DNA of 64,000 bases from Dactylis glomerata. Its lineage: Eukaryota > Streptophyta > Magnoliopsida > Poales > Poaceae. Each line of letters opens with the position of its first letter. The stretch's first letter is position 1. The stretch spans positions 2,256,374 to 2,320,373 of the forward strand of contig QXEO01000239.1 of the NCBI GenBank assembly GCA_007115705.1. The letters run 5' to 3'. A program made the position numbers and the translations under genes. Shown piece by piece: positions 1-12,870 of this stretch. The notes beneath the pieces are model-generated. The model was not told where the DNA came from. It saw only the letters and a list, made by a program, of their open reading frames with translations, and ran no database searches.

Positions 1-177
1 AATCAGCGCAACTATTAATTTCATGTACATGAAGCACAAAGAACCAATACTAGTAGATTTTTTTTGACTATCACCAATACTAGTAGATATACTGCAATCT
101 CTTGCTGGTTGTACAAACAGACTTTTTAAGAAAAACACCTACAGATTCGTTTTAGGGAGTTCCAACTCTGGTGTTGC
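1..177. other. Unassigned DNA left of the first retrotransposon
   Basis: AT-rich sequence with a short repeated phrase (accaatactagtagat near 45 and 75). No convincing coding frame. It is the left flank of the insertion at 183 and would have been contiguous with 11505 onward before that insertion. Confidence 0.4.
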
Positions 178-182
178 CCCTC

Positions 183-3100
183 TGTCGGACCCCGGGTTCT
201 AAGCTATACAGAGATGTTATGTGTATTAGTCACGCTAGCAACGAGTGATACTGGGGTTACCAGTCCCAGGCCGGAACACCATCGGCAGGCAGGCCGGAAT
301 TAAACATTGGCTCTACACATCTCGAAGCGCCGTGAAACTAATCATAACCAAGACTGCATAACAGAGAGCCTGAGAGCCTTAAACCCCTCTCGTGCACTTT
401 ATATCCATACACGCATCATGCACGAGATGGGTAACCACAACTGGTAACACAACCGTGACTCTACGACTGAACGTAGTAGTTCAAACTCTTAACAGAGTAA
501 AGATCCAACTTATTACAAGCATAGGTCACTGACCCAACATTACATCACGCAACGGAAAGCAAATATGTTATGCTACATAACAAGATAGAAAATGGCCTAA
601 GAGGCCTTGAACATAAGCGACGTCCCAACCCGTAGATCTCAGGCTGCTACCTAGGAACCCCAAACTAGTCGTCAAAGTCGATATCGGCATAGAAACCACC
701 TTCGTTGCTTGCGGCGGTCTCTTCTGTGGAAAAACAACATTAAACAAGGGTGAGTACGAGGGTGTACTCAGCAAGCTGACCTTCTACACTATATGAATGG
801 CATCAAGGTCTTTTGTGTAGCTCTTTGCAGAAAGCAAGTTTTCTTTGTGAAAATGACACAAGGCGAGGACTACTCAGAATTTGTACAGGGGATAAGAGAG
901 CGTCTCGCGATCTCTTTTGATCATGGAGCAACCACCGAATTATAAACTCCAAAGCCCACTCATTCTGATCACCCCCTCGACCCTGAGGAAGTGATCCAGA
1001 GTCTCACTCTTAAGTTGGCACTTTTATGATTAAGTTCATGTTGTCTATGATCTAGTATCTATCTCCAAGTCGTCCATAACCGTGGACACGGCTTTTCGAA
1101 AAGATTTAACCCTGCAGGGGTGCACAACTTTGCCCACACGTGACGATCGTCCCCTAGACCCTCGCGAAGAATCTTAGCGGGGTGATGATCGCCTACAACC
1201 TTTACCTTACGTCGACCTATTCCATGAGCCACGCCAAAAGGTCTAAGTCCGCCATCGCAAGACGGCCATTCTCCGACGTGAACCTTTTGTTGTGAGTCGA
1301 GATTGGTTTACCAGAGGAATCCACCTCAATCAACCTCGGCCACGTCCCTATATGTATGCACCTTTTCCACCATCTCGTTTCAAAACATTTTTGATGCGTA
1401 TGTCAAATGGAATGCCCGGACTAGGTAGCTCATGGATAAGTCTAAGCAAGTTAGTCAGTCGACAGGAGTCCCATACCTCCATGTGCGGTTGTACGCTCGT
1501 CTTGGATCAAGAGACAAGAACTCGGGTCCTAGGGTGGCAAGAATGAGTCAAATAACCACAACTCGCGTGGCGGCTCATCCATGCCTATTGTCAAGTTTTA
1601 TCAATTCTCGACAGTACCACGACAATCTATCATGCTAGATTCATATAAGCTTCAAACCCAGATACCGGAATTGCAACAGTAAATACTAAGCATGGCTAAG
1701 CATAGAATAGTAAGTTTCCGGTGACGCTAAAGCATAACCTAGTCATGCTAGGAGCAGTGATTCATAGATATATAGTTGACAATAGCAGGGCATGCATCAG
1801 AATAGGTTACTCTATGTTTCGGCAAAAGACAGTTGAACGCATGCAGATATGGTGGAGGCTCAAAACATTTGTAAACCATAGGATTAGAAATGCATCAAAA
1901 GGGATTACGCTTGCCTTGTGCTTCGATGTAGTTGATGTGATCAGTATTGGCGTTGATCTCGGACGCGGTCTCAGATTCTACCGAGAGGAAGAAACACCGA
2001 AAAGGGAAAATAACACATTCAATTCAAATGCATCGATGCGCAATCAAGCATGATGATATGACAAGTTTAGAATGCACGAAATAAACCCTACGACATGAAG
2101 ATCATATTGAAAGGGTTTCGGATGCACTAGGGTTTGCATCCGGCAAACCCTAAATCGAATTAAAGGGGGGGGGGGTATGATTAGTTCTTCTACTTTTGGA
2201 CAGGTTTCAAGTTGCTAAACAATGCATGAGATTGACATAAACAGGAAGAGCATCTTTTTGTGAACATTTTGGTATATCATACATATTTTTCTGATTAACA
2301 GATAAATAGATATGCCTTTTACGAGTTTTGATCAATTTCTGAAATTCTGGAAATAAAAACAACAAGCAGGAACTTTTTACACTCGGGCCAAAATGACCCA
2401 AGGCAGCTGACCGCTGGGGCCCGTGGCCCACATGGCAGGCCACGTTGGCTAGGAGCTGGGCAGCTCGGGCCATGGCGACAGAGAGTCGGCCGGCTCTCCG
2501 GCGGCGGCTCTGGCCAGCAGGAGGGTGGGGAAGAGGTCCAGGAGGACCTCCTGCTTACCCTGGGATCGCCGGCGAGGTCGGCGTGGCCGGAGGGGAGACC
2601 GGCGGCGAGCAATTCGAGGCAGCGGCGGTCGGGACCTACGAGGAAACAGCGGCGAGCAGCGGTGATTCCGGGCACCCCGGGCCGATTCGGTTGGCGTGGA
2701 GGAAGAGGACAGCGAGGCGGTGCTCCTCGGCTGGTCGGGGGAGCAGGGGAAGGCGCGGAACGGCGGCGATGGACGGTGGCTGAGCTCGGTCCCTGCGGCT
2801 ATGTACGGGAGAGAGAAACAGAGAGGGAGAGAGAGAGCCCGAGGGAGAAAGAGGAAAGAGGGGGGGCGTGGCATGCAAAGGCAGCTCCAGGGGGGTCTTC
2901 TCGTCGGTTCAACGGCAGGAAGCAGGAGGTGGCCGGCGTCGGGGTCTCCTGGAGCTCCACGCACCTACTCCCAGTGACTCACGAAGAAGACAAGTCTTCT
3001 TTGCAAAAAGCCCCCTGGCTTTGGGGAGTTTTCCAGGGAAAAACAAAACAGAACCCCTTTTCACTATTTGATGATTAAAACTTGTTCCAAAAATTTAGAA

Positions 3101-3315
3101 AAGAGACAAGGACCTTCCTATAATTATTAGATGGTTAACAATTGTTTACTTTGACACTTTGAAACAATTGGACTCATTTTGCAATAAATCAAATAGGGTT
3201 TGAATTTGGATCACTTGTAGGGTTTCCAATTTGAATTCAAAAGCAAAAATTTCAGAGTGAAATTTAGATGATGCTTATGATGCAAAACACTTTATTAAAA
3301 ACATGGGATGTTACA
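183..3315 (-). repeat. 3' LTR of the chromovirus
   Basis: Direct repeat of 8371-11499. On the minus strand it starts TGTAACATCCC and ends GTCCGACA. It includes an AT-rich end with the start motif, a GC-rich block (about 2390-2990) and a CT-rich stretch near 2800-2860 resembling a plant Y-patch. The G homopolymer near 2166 is longer than in the other copy. Length is 3133 bp against 3129 bp for its partner. Confidence 0.95.
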
Positions 3316-3330
3316 AGTCTACCCCCCTTA
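3316..3330 (-). promoter_or_regulatory. Polypurine tract of the chromovirus
   Basis: On the minus strand, TAAGGGGGGTAGACT abuts the start of the 3' LTR. This is the expected position for plus-strand DNA priming. Confidence 0.75.
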
Positions 3331-3352
3331 TAAGAATCTCATCCCGAGATTC

Positions 3353-6300
3353 CTATGAACTAGAGAAAAAGGAAGGGTACTCGGATCGAAGGCGATCCTC
3401 TCGTTCCCAAGTTGCTTCTTGTTCAGAATGATGAGACCATTGAACTTTGAGGAATTTGATGGTTCGGCCTCGAGTTTTTCTTTCAGCTTCAACAAGGATA
3501 AGAACAGGATACTCCCGATAGGTGAGATCTTCCTGAAGATCGAGAGTGGTATGATCAACTCCACAGATTGGATCTTTGAAGCAACGCTTGAGTTGAGAGA
3601 CATGAAACACATCATGAACATCCGGAAATGTTGAAGGAAGTTCCAACTGATAGGCAAGCTCTCCACGCTTAGCGAGAATAGGAAAAGGACCAACATAGCG
3701 AGGAGCCAATTTGCCTTTAATACCAAAGCGATGAACGCCTTTTAGAGGTGTGACTCGAAGATAGGCTTTCTCGCCAATTTCATAGCTCACATCTTGATGA
3801 TGACGATCATAACAGCTCTTTTGACGAGACTGAGCAGTTTTCAAACGCTCTCGGATTATGCGAACTTGATCTTCTGCTTCTTTGATGATGTCCAGTCCAA
3901 AGAATTGTCTTTCTCCGGTTTCAGACCAATTTAGTGGTGTTCGACATTTTCTTCCATATAGAGCTTCAAAAGGTGCCATACCCAAGCTGGATTGAAAGCT
4001 ATTTTTATAGGAAAACTCAACGAAGGGAAGGCACTTCTCCCAATTCTTCCCGAAAGAGATGACACAAGCTTGGAGCATGTCTTCAAGAATTTGATTCACT
4101 CTTTCAGTTTGACCTCCGGTTTGAGGATGATAGGCAGTGCTAAAGGAAATATGAGTTCCCATAGCTTCTTGAAAGCTTTTCCAGAACCTGGAGGTGAAGA
4201 GGCTCCCACAGTCAAAAATAATCTTCTTTGGAACACCGTGAAGAGTGACTATCCGAGTAATATACAACTCTGCCAGTTGAGTAGCAGTGATATCCTCGCA
4301 GATAGGTACAAAATGAGCAACTTTGGATAGATGATCAACAACCACCCATATTGCATTGTTGCCCTTTTGAGTTTTTGGAAATCCGGTGATGAAATCCATG
4401 CCAATCTCATCCCATTTCCACTCAGGAATAGATAAAGGTTGAAGAACTCCAGCAGGTCTTTGATGTTCAGCCTTTACTCGACGACAAACGTCGCATTCAG
4501 CAACATACTGAGCGATTTCTCGCTTCATCCCAGTCCACCAGAACCTTTGGCGAAGATCCTGATACATCTTGGTGCTTCCAGGATGGATGGAAAGGGGTGA
4601 TTCATGAGCTTCCTCAAGGATTTGCTCTTTTATGACTCGATGGTTCGGTACGACAAGACGTTTACCGAAGTAAACGGTATCTTGATGATCAAGAGAGAAA
4701 CACTTAGCATCCCCGCTAGCAATGTTCTTTTTGATCATGGCAATGTCAGAATCTTGCTTTTGAGCATCTTTGATTTGCTCTTCAAGGGAAGGTTTGATTT
4801 CCAAGTTTGACAGGAAGCCAGAAGGAACAACTTCAAGATTAAGCCGTGCAAACTCTTCATGAAGAGGAGGTTGGGCTTGCATAAGCATAAGATTATTGCA
4901 GTAGGACTTCCGACTTAGCGCGTTAGCCATGACATTGATTTTGCCGGGTTGATAATTAAGACCCACATCATAATCTTTGATGAGTTCCAACCATCATCTC
5001 TGTCTGAGATTCAGATCCGGTTGGGTAAAAAGATACTTCAGACTCTGATGATCAGAATATAGCTCACAGCGATTGCCAAGCAAGTAATGACGCCATTGCT
5101 TCAAGGCATGTACAACAGCTGCAAGCTCCAAGTCATGGGTTGGATAGTTGAGTTCATGCGGTTTTAATTGCCGAGAGGCATAAGCAACCACATGACCATC
5201 TTGCATCAACACACAACCAAGCCCTTGGTGTGACGCATCACAATAGATCACGAATTCCTCGCTTGTGTCCGGAAGGGCAAGCACAGGAGCAGTAGTCAGC
5301 TTAGTTTTTAGTAACTGGAGAGCTTCTTCGGCTTTCTCTGACCACTCAAACTTCTTATTCTTCTTGAGAAGTTCAGTCATAGGTTTGGCAATCTTGGAGA
5401 AATTCTCAATGAAACGGCGGTAATAACCTGCCAACCCGAGAAAACTCCGCACATCCTTGACTGAGGAAGGGGTCACCCAATCTAGAACAGATTGAACTTT
5501 ATTAGGGATGACCGCAACGCCATTAGCAGAGAGCACATGGCCAAGAAATATGAGCTCGTTCAACCAGAACTCACATTTGGAGAACTTGGCGTAAAGCCGA
5601 TGTTCACGAAGTTTCATCAAAGCTAGACGTAGATGTTCAGCATGTTCTTCTTCGGTCTTGGAGTAGATTAGAATATCATCAATGTAAACCACGACAAACT
5701 TGTCGAGATACTCCATGAACACAGAGTTCATGAGCCGCATAAATGTGGCTGGAGCATTTGTGAGTCCAAAGGACATGACAGTGTACTCGTAAAGACTATA
5801 ACGAGTTGTGAACGCCGTCTTTGGAATGTCCTCGGCTCGGATTTTAATTTGGTGATAACCTGATTTTAAATCCATTTTGGAGAAGACGGTTGCACCGCTC
5901 AACTGATCGAAGAGATCAATGATTCTAGGAAGAGGATATTTATTCTTGATTGTTGCTGCATTCAAGGGATGATAGTCAACGACTAATCGTGGAACATTGG
6001 TATCCCTCTTCTTGACAAAAAGTCCGGGACAACCCCAAGAGGAAGTGCTATGTTGAATGAAGCCTTTGTTTTCCAACTCTTCTATTTGCTTCTTTAATTC
6101 AACCAGCTCTTCAGGAGGCATACGATAAGGTCTTTTTGAAACAGGAGTGGTTCCCGGAACCAACTCTATGACAAACTCCGCATCTCGATCAGGTGGCATG
6201 CCAGGTAATTCTTCTAGGAAGACATCAGGGAAGTCACATACCACCGGTACATCATGTATTTCAAGAGGTGGAAGGACATCAATGGCATAGAAATTTGCTT

Positions 6301-7801
6301 CTGATGTAGACACCGCAGAGGGTGGTATTGATGATGGAGACCAATACTTAAATGTTCTGCCAGCAGGAGAGGTCATGACAATAGATCTGGCTGCGCAATG
6401 AATGATGGCTTGATATTTTGCTAGCCAATCCATGCCTAAGATGACATCAATGTCAGTTGACTTCAAGTCAATGAAAGATGTTGGGAATAGATTGTATCCT
6501 ATATCGATAATATTCCCATGGCTAACCATGGTGGTACACCAACTAGAACCAGGAGAATGGACCATTAATGGAGTAGGCAATTGTTCAAAAGCTACCCCAT
6601 GCAGTTGAGCAAACTCTTGAGACATGAATGTATGCGATGCTCCAGAATCAAAGAGAACTGTAGCTAGGATTGAGTTGACATAAAGCGTACCAAGTATGAC
6701 GCCTTGGTCTTCTTCAACCTTTTCAATGGAAACATGGGTCAGACGACCACGTCCTGGAACTGAAGGCTTAGCCCCCTTATTAGGAAGAGGGACTCCATGA
6801 CCAACAACAGGGCCTGGAGTAGGTTGAGGCTGATAACCAAGATTCTGAGGACAAACCTTGGAAATGTGGCCAGGCTGATGACATTTGTAGCAAATGATAC
6901 CAGAACCAGTCGAGTTTGGCTGAGCGCTTGGGTACTTCTGCGCTACAGGTGGCTGAGGTGGACGAGACGCATCTGGCCTTGGCTGATAGGGAGCACGTGG
7001 AACAACACCATAAGGAATCTAGACACGGCGGCGCTTTGTACCTGAGCCGGATGACTGAGCATCTTCTCGAGGGCACTTGCGAGTTTCTTCATACTCAACC
7101 TTTCCCCTTTCAGCTTTCATAGCTTTATTCACAAGGTCTTGGAAAGTGTTGAAATCCAGGAGATGAAGATCACGACGAAGCTCAGGGTCTAGTCCCTTGC
7201 GGAACAAGGCCTGCTTCTTGGCATCCGTAGACACCTCTTTAGGAGCATAGCAGGCAAGGCGGTTGAAGTTGCCCTGGTAGTCGCAAACAGAACCATTGCC
7301 CTGCTTTAGCTTTAGGAATTCCTCCCTTTTAAGCTCCATTAGACCTTCTGGAATGTGATACCCTCAGAAGGCAGTTTTGAACTCCTACCAAGTCACAACG
7401 TGCTCGGCGGTCTGCATAGCAAGGAAATTCTCCCACCAGGAACCAGCAGCACCTTCAAGGTGATATGCGGCAAAGGTCACCCAATCCGCTTGGGCGACAT
7501 GAGCGGCCTGAAGTTTGCGCTCAGTAGTGCGGAGCCAGTAATCAGCATCAAGTGGCTAAGTGGAATAGCTGAAAACTGGAGGTGTAAGGCGGATGAAGTC
7601 TCTCATGCCAACTCGGTCATCTTGACGATGAGCGGTATTTTGTTCAATCCTTTCCAGGAGCCTGATGTTGTCAGCGCGGTTGGCTTCATACATGGCCATA
7701 AGCTGGACCATGGACGGTGGAGGCAGAAGATTGATATTGTCACCCTCCTGATCATTCCCACCGCCACGACGACCACCACCACCACGAGTACCACCTGACA
7801 T
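3353..7801 (-). pseudogene. Chromovirus gag-pol polyprotein, five in-frame stops
   Basis: One continuous reading frame of about 1483 codons from ATG 7801 to stop 3353-3355, broken by TAG at 7556-7558, 7385-7387 and 7019-7021, and TGA at 7364-7366 and 4994-4996. There are no frameshifts. Seen in order: glycine-rich gag start; capsid region; CCHC zinc knuckle CYKCHQPGHISKVC (6851-6892, codons about 304-317); aspartic protease FDSGAS (near codon 384); reverse transcriptase with YIDD at 5675-5686; RNase H with YCDAS; integrase with an HHCC-type finger, GMDF, FDCGS and the E of QTERVNQ; and a C-terminal chromodomain ending near 3356. The integrase FDCGS has Cys where the family normally has Arg after the catalytic Asp. 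Both TGA codons sit where Arg (CGA) is expected, as in FRGYHIP for the second. Single-ORF gag-pol is normal for chromoviruses. Too damaged to encode an active polyprotein. Confidence 0.93.
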
Positions 7802-8350
7802 CCTGGAGGATAACAAAAGGATTCAGCGATAGGAATCAAAAGGAAATGAAGAGATTGACGTAATGTAAGGGAAAAACAAGACATGTGGTACAAGTAATAT
7901 CATCCAATCAAGCATGGTAGTAGAAAGGCATACAAGACGTATACACTAACCAGCCGATTCACAAACCATAACTATGGAATGCCAGGATGATACAACACCA
8001 CCTAGTCATTTCCAATACATCACTTAACAAAGGATAACCAGAAACAAGATTGATTGAATTCTAAACATTTGAAGCATTATAGATAGACAATGCTTCAAAG
8101 TAGTTGATGCAACCTGACACGGAGTGCTAAAGGAGAACCCAAACCCCGAGATCCTAGAGGTTTGAAATGACAGATGAGGAAGAAAACCTTTACAATCAAA
8201 TCAACGTAAGGTGACTCAGAATTAGAGTGACACCAGATACGGAGTAAAAAGAATCCTAGTCAGAGTTTTCCCAATTCATTTCGTCTTTCAAATAGTTTTC
8301 ACAAACACTAGACTCAACTTCGACCAATGGTAAGGGTTTCCTACACACAG
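7802..8350 (-). other. Untranslated leader of the chromovirus
   Basis: About 550 bp between the primer site and the gag ATG. AT-rich, with no frame of interest. It would hold packaging and dimerisation signals by analogy with other LTR elements, but I recognise none. Confidence 0.6.
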
Positions 8351-8366
8351 TCCTGCTCTGATACCA
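8351..8366 (-). promoter_or_regulatory. Primer binding site, initiator tRNA-Met type
   Basis: Minus strand TGGTATCAGAGCAGGA lies four bases inside the 5' LTR. The first 12 bases complement the 3' end of plant initiator tRNA-Met, the usual primer for chromoviruses. Confidence 0.9.
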
Positions 8367-8370
8367 AAGC

Positions 8371-11300
8371 TGTCGAACCCCGGGTTCTAAGCTATACAGA
8401 GATGTTATGTGTATTAGTCACGCTAGCAACGAGTGATACTGGGGTTACCAGTCCCAGGCCGGAAAACCATCAGCAGGCAGGCCGGAATTATACATCGGGT
8501 CTACACATCTCGAAGCGCCGTGAAACTAATCATAACCAAGACTGCATAACAGAGAGCTCGAGAGCCTTAAACCCCTCTCGTGCACTTTATATCCATACAC
8601 GCATCATGCACGAGATGGGTAACCACAACTGGTAACACAACCGTGACTCTACGACTCAAAGTAGTAGTTCAAACTCTTAACAGAGTAAAGATCCAACTTA
8701 TTACAAGCATAGGTCACTGACCCAACATTACATCACGCAACGGAAAGCAAATATGTTATGCTACATAACAAGATAGCAAATGGCCTAAGAGGACTTGAAC
8801 ATAAGCGACGTCCCAACCCGTAGATCTCAGGCTGCTGCCTGGGAACCCCAAACTAGTCGTCAAAGTCGATATCGGCATAGAAACCACCTTTGTTGCCTGC
8901 GGCGGTCTCTTCTGTGGAAAAACAACATTAAACAAGGGTGAGTACGAGGGTGTACTCAGCAAGCTGACCTTCTACACTATATGAATGGCATCAAGGTCTT
9001 TTGTGTAGCTCTTTGCAGAAAGAAAGTTTTCTTTGTGAAAATGACACAAGGCGAGGACTACTCAGAATTTGTAAAGGGGATAAGAGAGCGTCTCGCGATC
9101 TCTTTTGATCATGGAGCAACCACCGAATTATAAACTCCAAACCCCACTCATTCTGATCACCCCCTCGACCCTGAGGAAGTGATCCAGAGTCTCACTCTTA
9201 AGTTGGCACTTTTACGATTAAGTTCATGTTGTCTATGATCTAGTATCTGTCTCCAAGTCGTCCATAACTGTGGACACGGCTTTTTGAAAAGATTTAACCC
9301 TGCAGGAGTGCATAACTTTGCCCACACATGACGATCATCCCCTGGACCCTCGCGAAGAATCTTAGCGGGGTGATGATTGCCTACAACCTTTACCTTACGT
9401 CCACCTACTCCATGAGCCACGCCAAAAGATCTATGTCTGCCATCGCAAGACGGCCGTTCTTCGACGTGGAACCTTTTGTTGTGAGTCAAGATTGGTTTAC
9501 CAGAGGAATCCACCTCAATCAACCTCGGCCACGTCCCTATCTGTATGCACCTTTTCCACCATCTCGTTTCAAAACATTTTCGATGCGTATGTCAAATGGA
9601 AAGCCCGGACTAGGTAGCTCATGGATAAGTCTAAGCAAGTTAGTCAGTCGACAGGAGTCCCATACCTCCACGTGCGGTTGTACGCTCGTCTTGGATCAAG
9701 AGACAAGAACTCGGGTCCTAGGGCGGCAAGAATGAGTCAAATAACCACAACTCGCGTGGCGGCTCATCCATGCCTATTGTCAAGTTTATCAATTCTCCAC
9801 AGTACCACGACAATCTATCATGCTAGATTCATATAAGCTTCAAACCCAGATACCGGAATTGCAACAGTAAATACTAAGCATGGCTAAGCATAGAATAGTA
9901 AGTTTCCGGTGAAGCTAAATCATAACCTAGTCATGCTAGGAGCAGTGATTCATAGATATATAGTTGACAATAGCAGGGCATGCATCAGAATAGGTTACTC
10001 TATGTTTCGGCAAAAGACAGTTGAACGCATGCAGATATGGTGGAGGCTCAAAACATTTGTAAACCATAGGATTAGAAATGCATCAAAAGGGATTATGCTT
10101 GCCTTGTGCTTCGATGTAGTTGATCTGATCAGTATTGGTGTTGATCTCGGACGCAGTCTCGGATTCTATCGAGAGGAAGAAACACCGGAAAGGGAAAATA
10201 ACACAGTCAATTCAAATGTATCGATGCGCAATCAAGCATGATGATATGACAAGTTTAGAATGCATGAAATAAACCCTACGACATGAAGATCATATTGAAA
10301 GGGTTTCGGATGCACTAGGGTTTGCATCCGGCGAACCCTAAATTGAATTAAAGGGGGGTATGATTAGTTCTTCTACTTTTGGACAGGTTTCAAGTTGCTA
10401 AACAATGCATGAGATTGACATAAACATGAAGAGCATCTTTTTGTGAACATTTTGGTATATCATACATATTTTTCTGATTAACAGATAAATAGATATGCCT
10501 TTACAAGTTTTGATCAATTTCTGAAATTCTGGAAATAAAAACAACAAGCAGGAACTTTTTACACTCGGGCCAAAATGACCCAAGGCAGCTGACCGCTGGG
10601 GCCCGTGGCCCACATGGCAGGCCATGTTGGCCAGGAGCTGGGCAGCTCGGGCCATGGCGACAGAGAGCCGGCCGGCTCTCCGCCAGCGGCTTCGGCCAGC
10701 AGGAGGGCGGGGAAGAGGTCCAGGAGGACCTCCTGCTTACCCTGGGATCGCCGGCGAGGTCGGCGTGGCCAGAGGGGAGACCGGCGGCGAGCAATTCGAG
10801 GCAGCGGCGGTCGGGACCTGCGAGGAAATGGTAGCGAGCGGCGGCGATTCCGGGCACCCCGGGCCGATTCGGTTGGCGGGGAGGAAGAGGACGGCGAGGC
10901 GGTGCTCCTCGATCGGCTGGTCGGGGGAGCAGGGGAAGGCGCAGAATGGCGGCGATGGACGGTGGCCGAGCTCGGTCCCTGCGGCTGTGTACGGGAGAGA
11001 GAAACAGAGAGGGGGAGAGAGCCCGATGGAGAAAGAGGAAAGAGGGGGGGCGTGGCGTGCAAAGGCAGCTCCAGGGGGGTCTTCTCGTCGGTTCAGCGGT
11101 AGGAAGCAAGAGGTGGCCGGCGTCGGGGTCTCCTAGAGCTCCACGCACCTACTCCCAGTGACTCACGAAGAAGACAAGTCTTCTTTGCAAAAAGCCCCCT
11201 AGCTTTGGGGAGTTTTCCAGGGAAAAACAAAATAGAACCCCTTTTCACTATTTGATGATTAAAACTTGTTCCGAAAATTTAGAAAAGAGACAGGGACCTT

Positions 11301-11499
11301 CCTATAATTATTAGAAGGTTAACAATTGTTTACTTTGACACTTTGAAACAATTGGACTCATTTTGCAATAAATCAAATAGGGTTTGAATTTGGATCACTT
11401 GTAGGGTTTCCAATTTGAATTCAAAAGCAAAAATTTCAGAGTGAAATTTAGATGATGCTTATGATGCAAAACACTTTATTAAAAACATGGGATCTTACA
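8371..11499 (-). repeat. 5' LTR of the chromovirus
   Basis: Partner of 183-3315 and adjacent to the primer site, so it is the 5' (promoter) LTR on the minus strand. It carries the same GC-rich block at about 10560-11160. It ends next to the TSD copy CCCTC at 11500-11504. Confidence 0.95.
10501..11160 (-). other. GC-rich, Arg/Pro/Ser-coding block inside the LTR
   Basis: A minus-strand frame of 215 codons (10501-11148) is open here; the equivalent region of the other LTR (about 2319-2964) is broken into pieces. GC content is far above the rest of the LTR. The minus strand has a CT-rich, Y-patch-like run and splice-like strings (CAGGGTAAGCAGG, TTCCTCGTAGGT). This could be the promoter and transcribed leader of the element, or host gene sequence captured long ago. 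The translation is low-complexity and I do not call it a protein. Confidence 0.4.
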
Positions 11500-11504
11500 C
11501 CCTC

Positions 11505-11889
11505 GTTAGAAAACAAGGACACAGAATAAACAACATGTAGCATAGAAAACCCTCATTCATCCTATACCTCTAGTAAAGCAGAACGAACCGTGGAAGTCTG
11601 ACCGAGTCGGACTGATGGCCGATGGCAGCGACCTATGCTCCAGCAACAGCAGCAGCGACCTGACGGCGGCGGCTTCGATATGGAGGGCCACGAGTAGGGG
11701 ACGGGAAGCACACGGAATCGGGGTTCCAGCGCAGACCTAGAAGGCTTTAAACCGGCGGCGTTGTAGGGCACGGACGTCGAGTCCCACTGGGCCTTGGAGC
11801 CCAGCCCGTGGGTTTCCTTCTCTCACAAGAAGAAGAAAATAAAAGAAAAGCAGTTGGCGTTGTGCTAAGAAAAATGCCAAGAAGGGCAA
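11505..11889. other. Unassigned DNA between two insertions
   Basis: Contains a GC-rich patch (11580-11770) with a 69-codon minus-strand frame of no recognised similarity. It is the genomic target into which the LINE at 11901 inserted; 11890-11900 is the first copy of its target duplication. Confidence 0.4.
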
Positions 11890-11900
11890 CTTGTTGCTGC

Positions 11901-12870
11901 TTTTTTTAAAATGGAGCATAGCCCTAGCCTCTGCATCAAGCGATGCACACAGCCTTTTTTATTAAACAGTCTTAAAAAATTTAGATATTACAATCACGGA
12001 TCCGCTAATGTTGAGACATGTATCAACCAACGGAAAAAAGAGACATCATATAGCTATCCATCTAGTCTACTAATATGAAGCCACCCAGTAGCCTGGAAAT
12101 AAAAGTCATGTGCAACCGTCAGCAATCGGTTGCATCCAGTAACTATAGGCTCCCGCTGATCCTCCGGGAGAAGTAGAGACCATAGCTCTATCCAATGAGT
12201 AGCTAGTCGAATAACCTGTAAAAGAATTAGTCCCCTTCTGATTATTAAAAATAATATTATTTCGACATGTCCAAATAGACCAACATAAAGAAGATACTCC
12301 AATACGTATTCCGGCTTTATCATGTTTATCTACACCATTCAACCAATTACCGAATATATTAGTAATGTTAGTTGGAGGTGGTATATTATAAGTAAAAAAG
12401 AGTATGCGCCAAATGATACAAGCGAAAGGACATGAGAGAAATAGATGTTCGACAGTCTCAATAGAGTCGCAAAAAAAACATTTCATACACCCATGCAAAT
12501 TTCGTTTAGCTAGGTTATCATTTGTTAACAATACTTTACTATTTAGAAACTACATGAAAATTTAATCTTAAGTGGAATCTTGAGCTTCCATAAATATGCA
12601 CGTAAGAATCTAGTATGACCATTCATTAGGTCTAAATACATAAATTTTTCTGTAAATACGTGTGAGGTTGTAAGCTTCCAAACAAATTTATTTGGGTTGT
12701 CGGACAACTGAACCATCATTAAGCATTGACATAAATGTAACCAATCATTCCATTTATTATCACACAACACTCTCCTAAATACAATATTAAGGGGAGCATC
12801 CGCTAAAACATTTTCAACCAAAACATTTTTCCGTTACACTATGTTATGTAATGATGGGTACTCTTGTGCT
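11901..12870 (-). mobile_element. 5'-truncated LINE, 3' portion
   Basis: Seen on the minus strand: a reverse-transcriptase-associated zinc-binding domain (zf-RVT) with the pattern CMKCFFCDS..EHLFLSCPFA and SIWTCRNNIIFN (about 12240-12500), then a 3' UTR ending in TTTGCTCC-like sequence and a short A tail (T run at 11903-11909). The frame is broken near 12540. The 11-bp target duplication CTTGTTGCTGC flanks the LINE at 11890-11900 and 19963-19973. The LINE is split by the LTR element at 12871-19898 and resumes at 19899. Confidence 0.88.

Larger units (their letters stand above)
183..11499 (-). mobile_element. Complete Tekay/Del-like chromovirus (Ty3/gypsy LTR retrotransposon)
   Basis: Seen: two long terminal repeats (183-3315 and 8371-11499) that begin TGT and end ACA. 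A perfect 5-bp target duplication CCCTC lies at 178-182 and 11500-11504. A tRNA-iMet-type primer site adjoins the right LTR and a purine tract adjoins the left LTR, so the element runs on the minus strand. The 5.05-kb interior holds one gag-pol frame in the order gag, protease, RT, RNase H, integrase, chromodomain. Known: this order plus a C-terminal chromodomain defines chromoviruses, and LTRs of about 3 kb starting TGTAA fit the Tekay/Del group. About 8 mismatches fall in the first 230 aligned LTR bases, so the insertion is fairly recent. Five in-frame stops make it non-autonomous now. The family name is not assigned. Confidence 0.95.

Noticed and set aside
2319..2964. Arg/Pro-rich protein genes in the chromovirus LTR
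   Set aside because: The frames lie inside an LTR, differ between the two copies and overlap on both strands in GC-rich DNA; no domain is recognisable.
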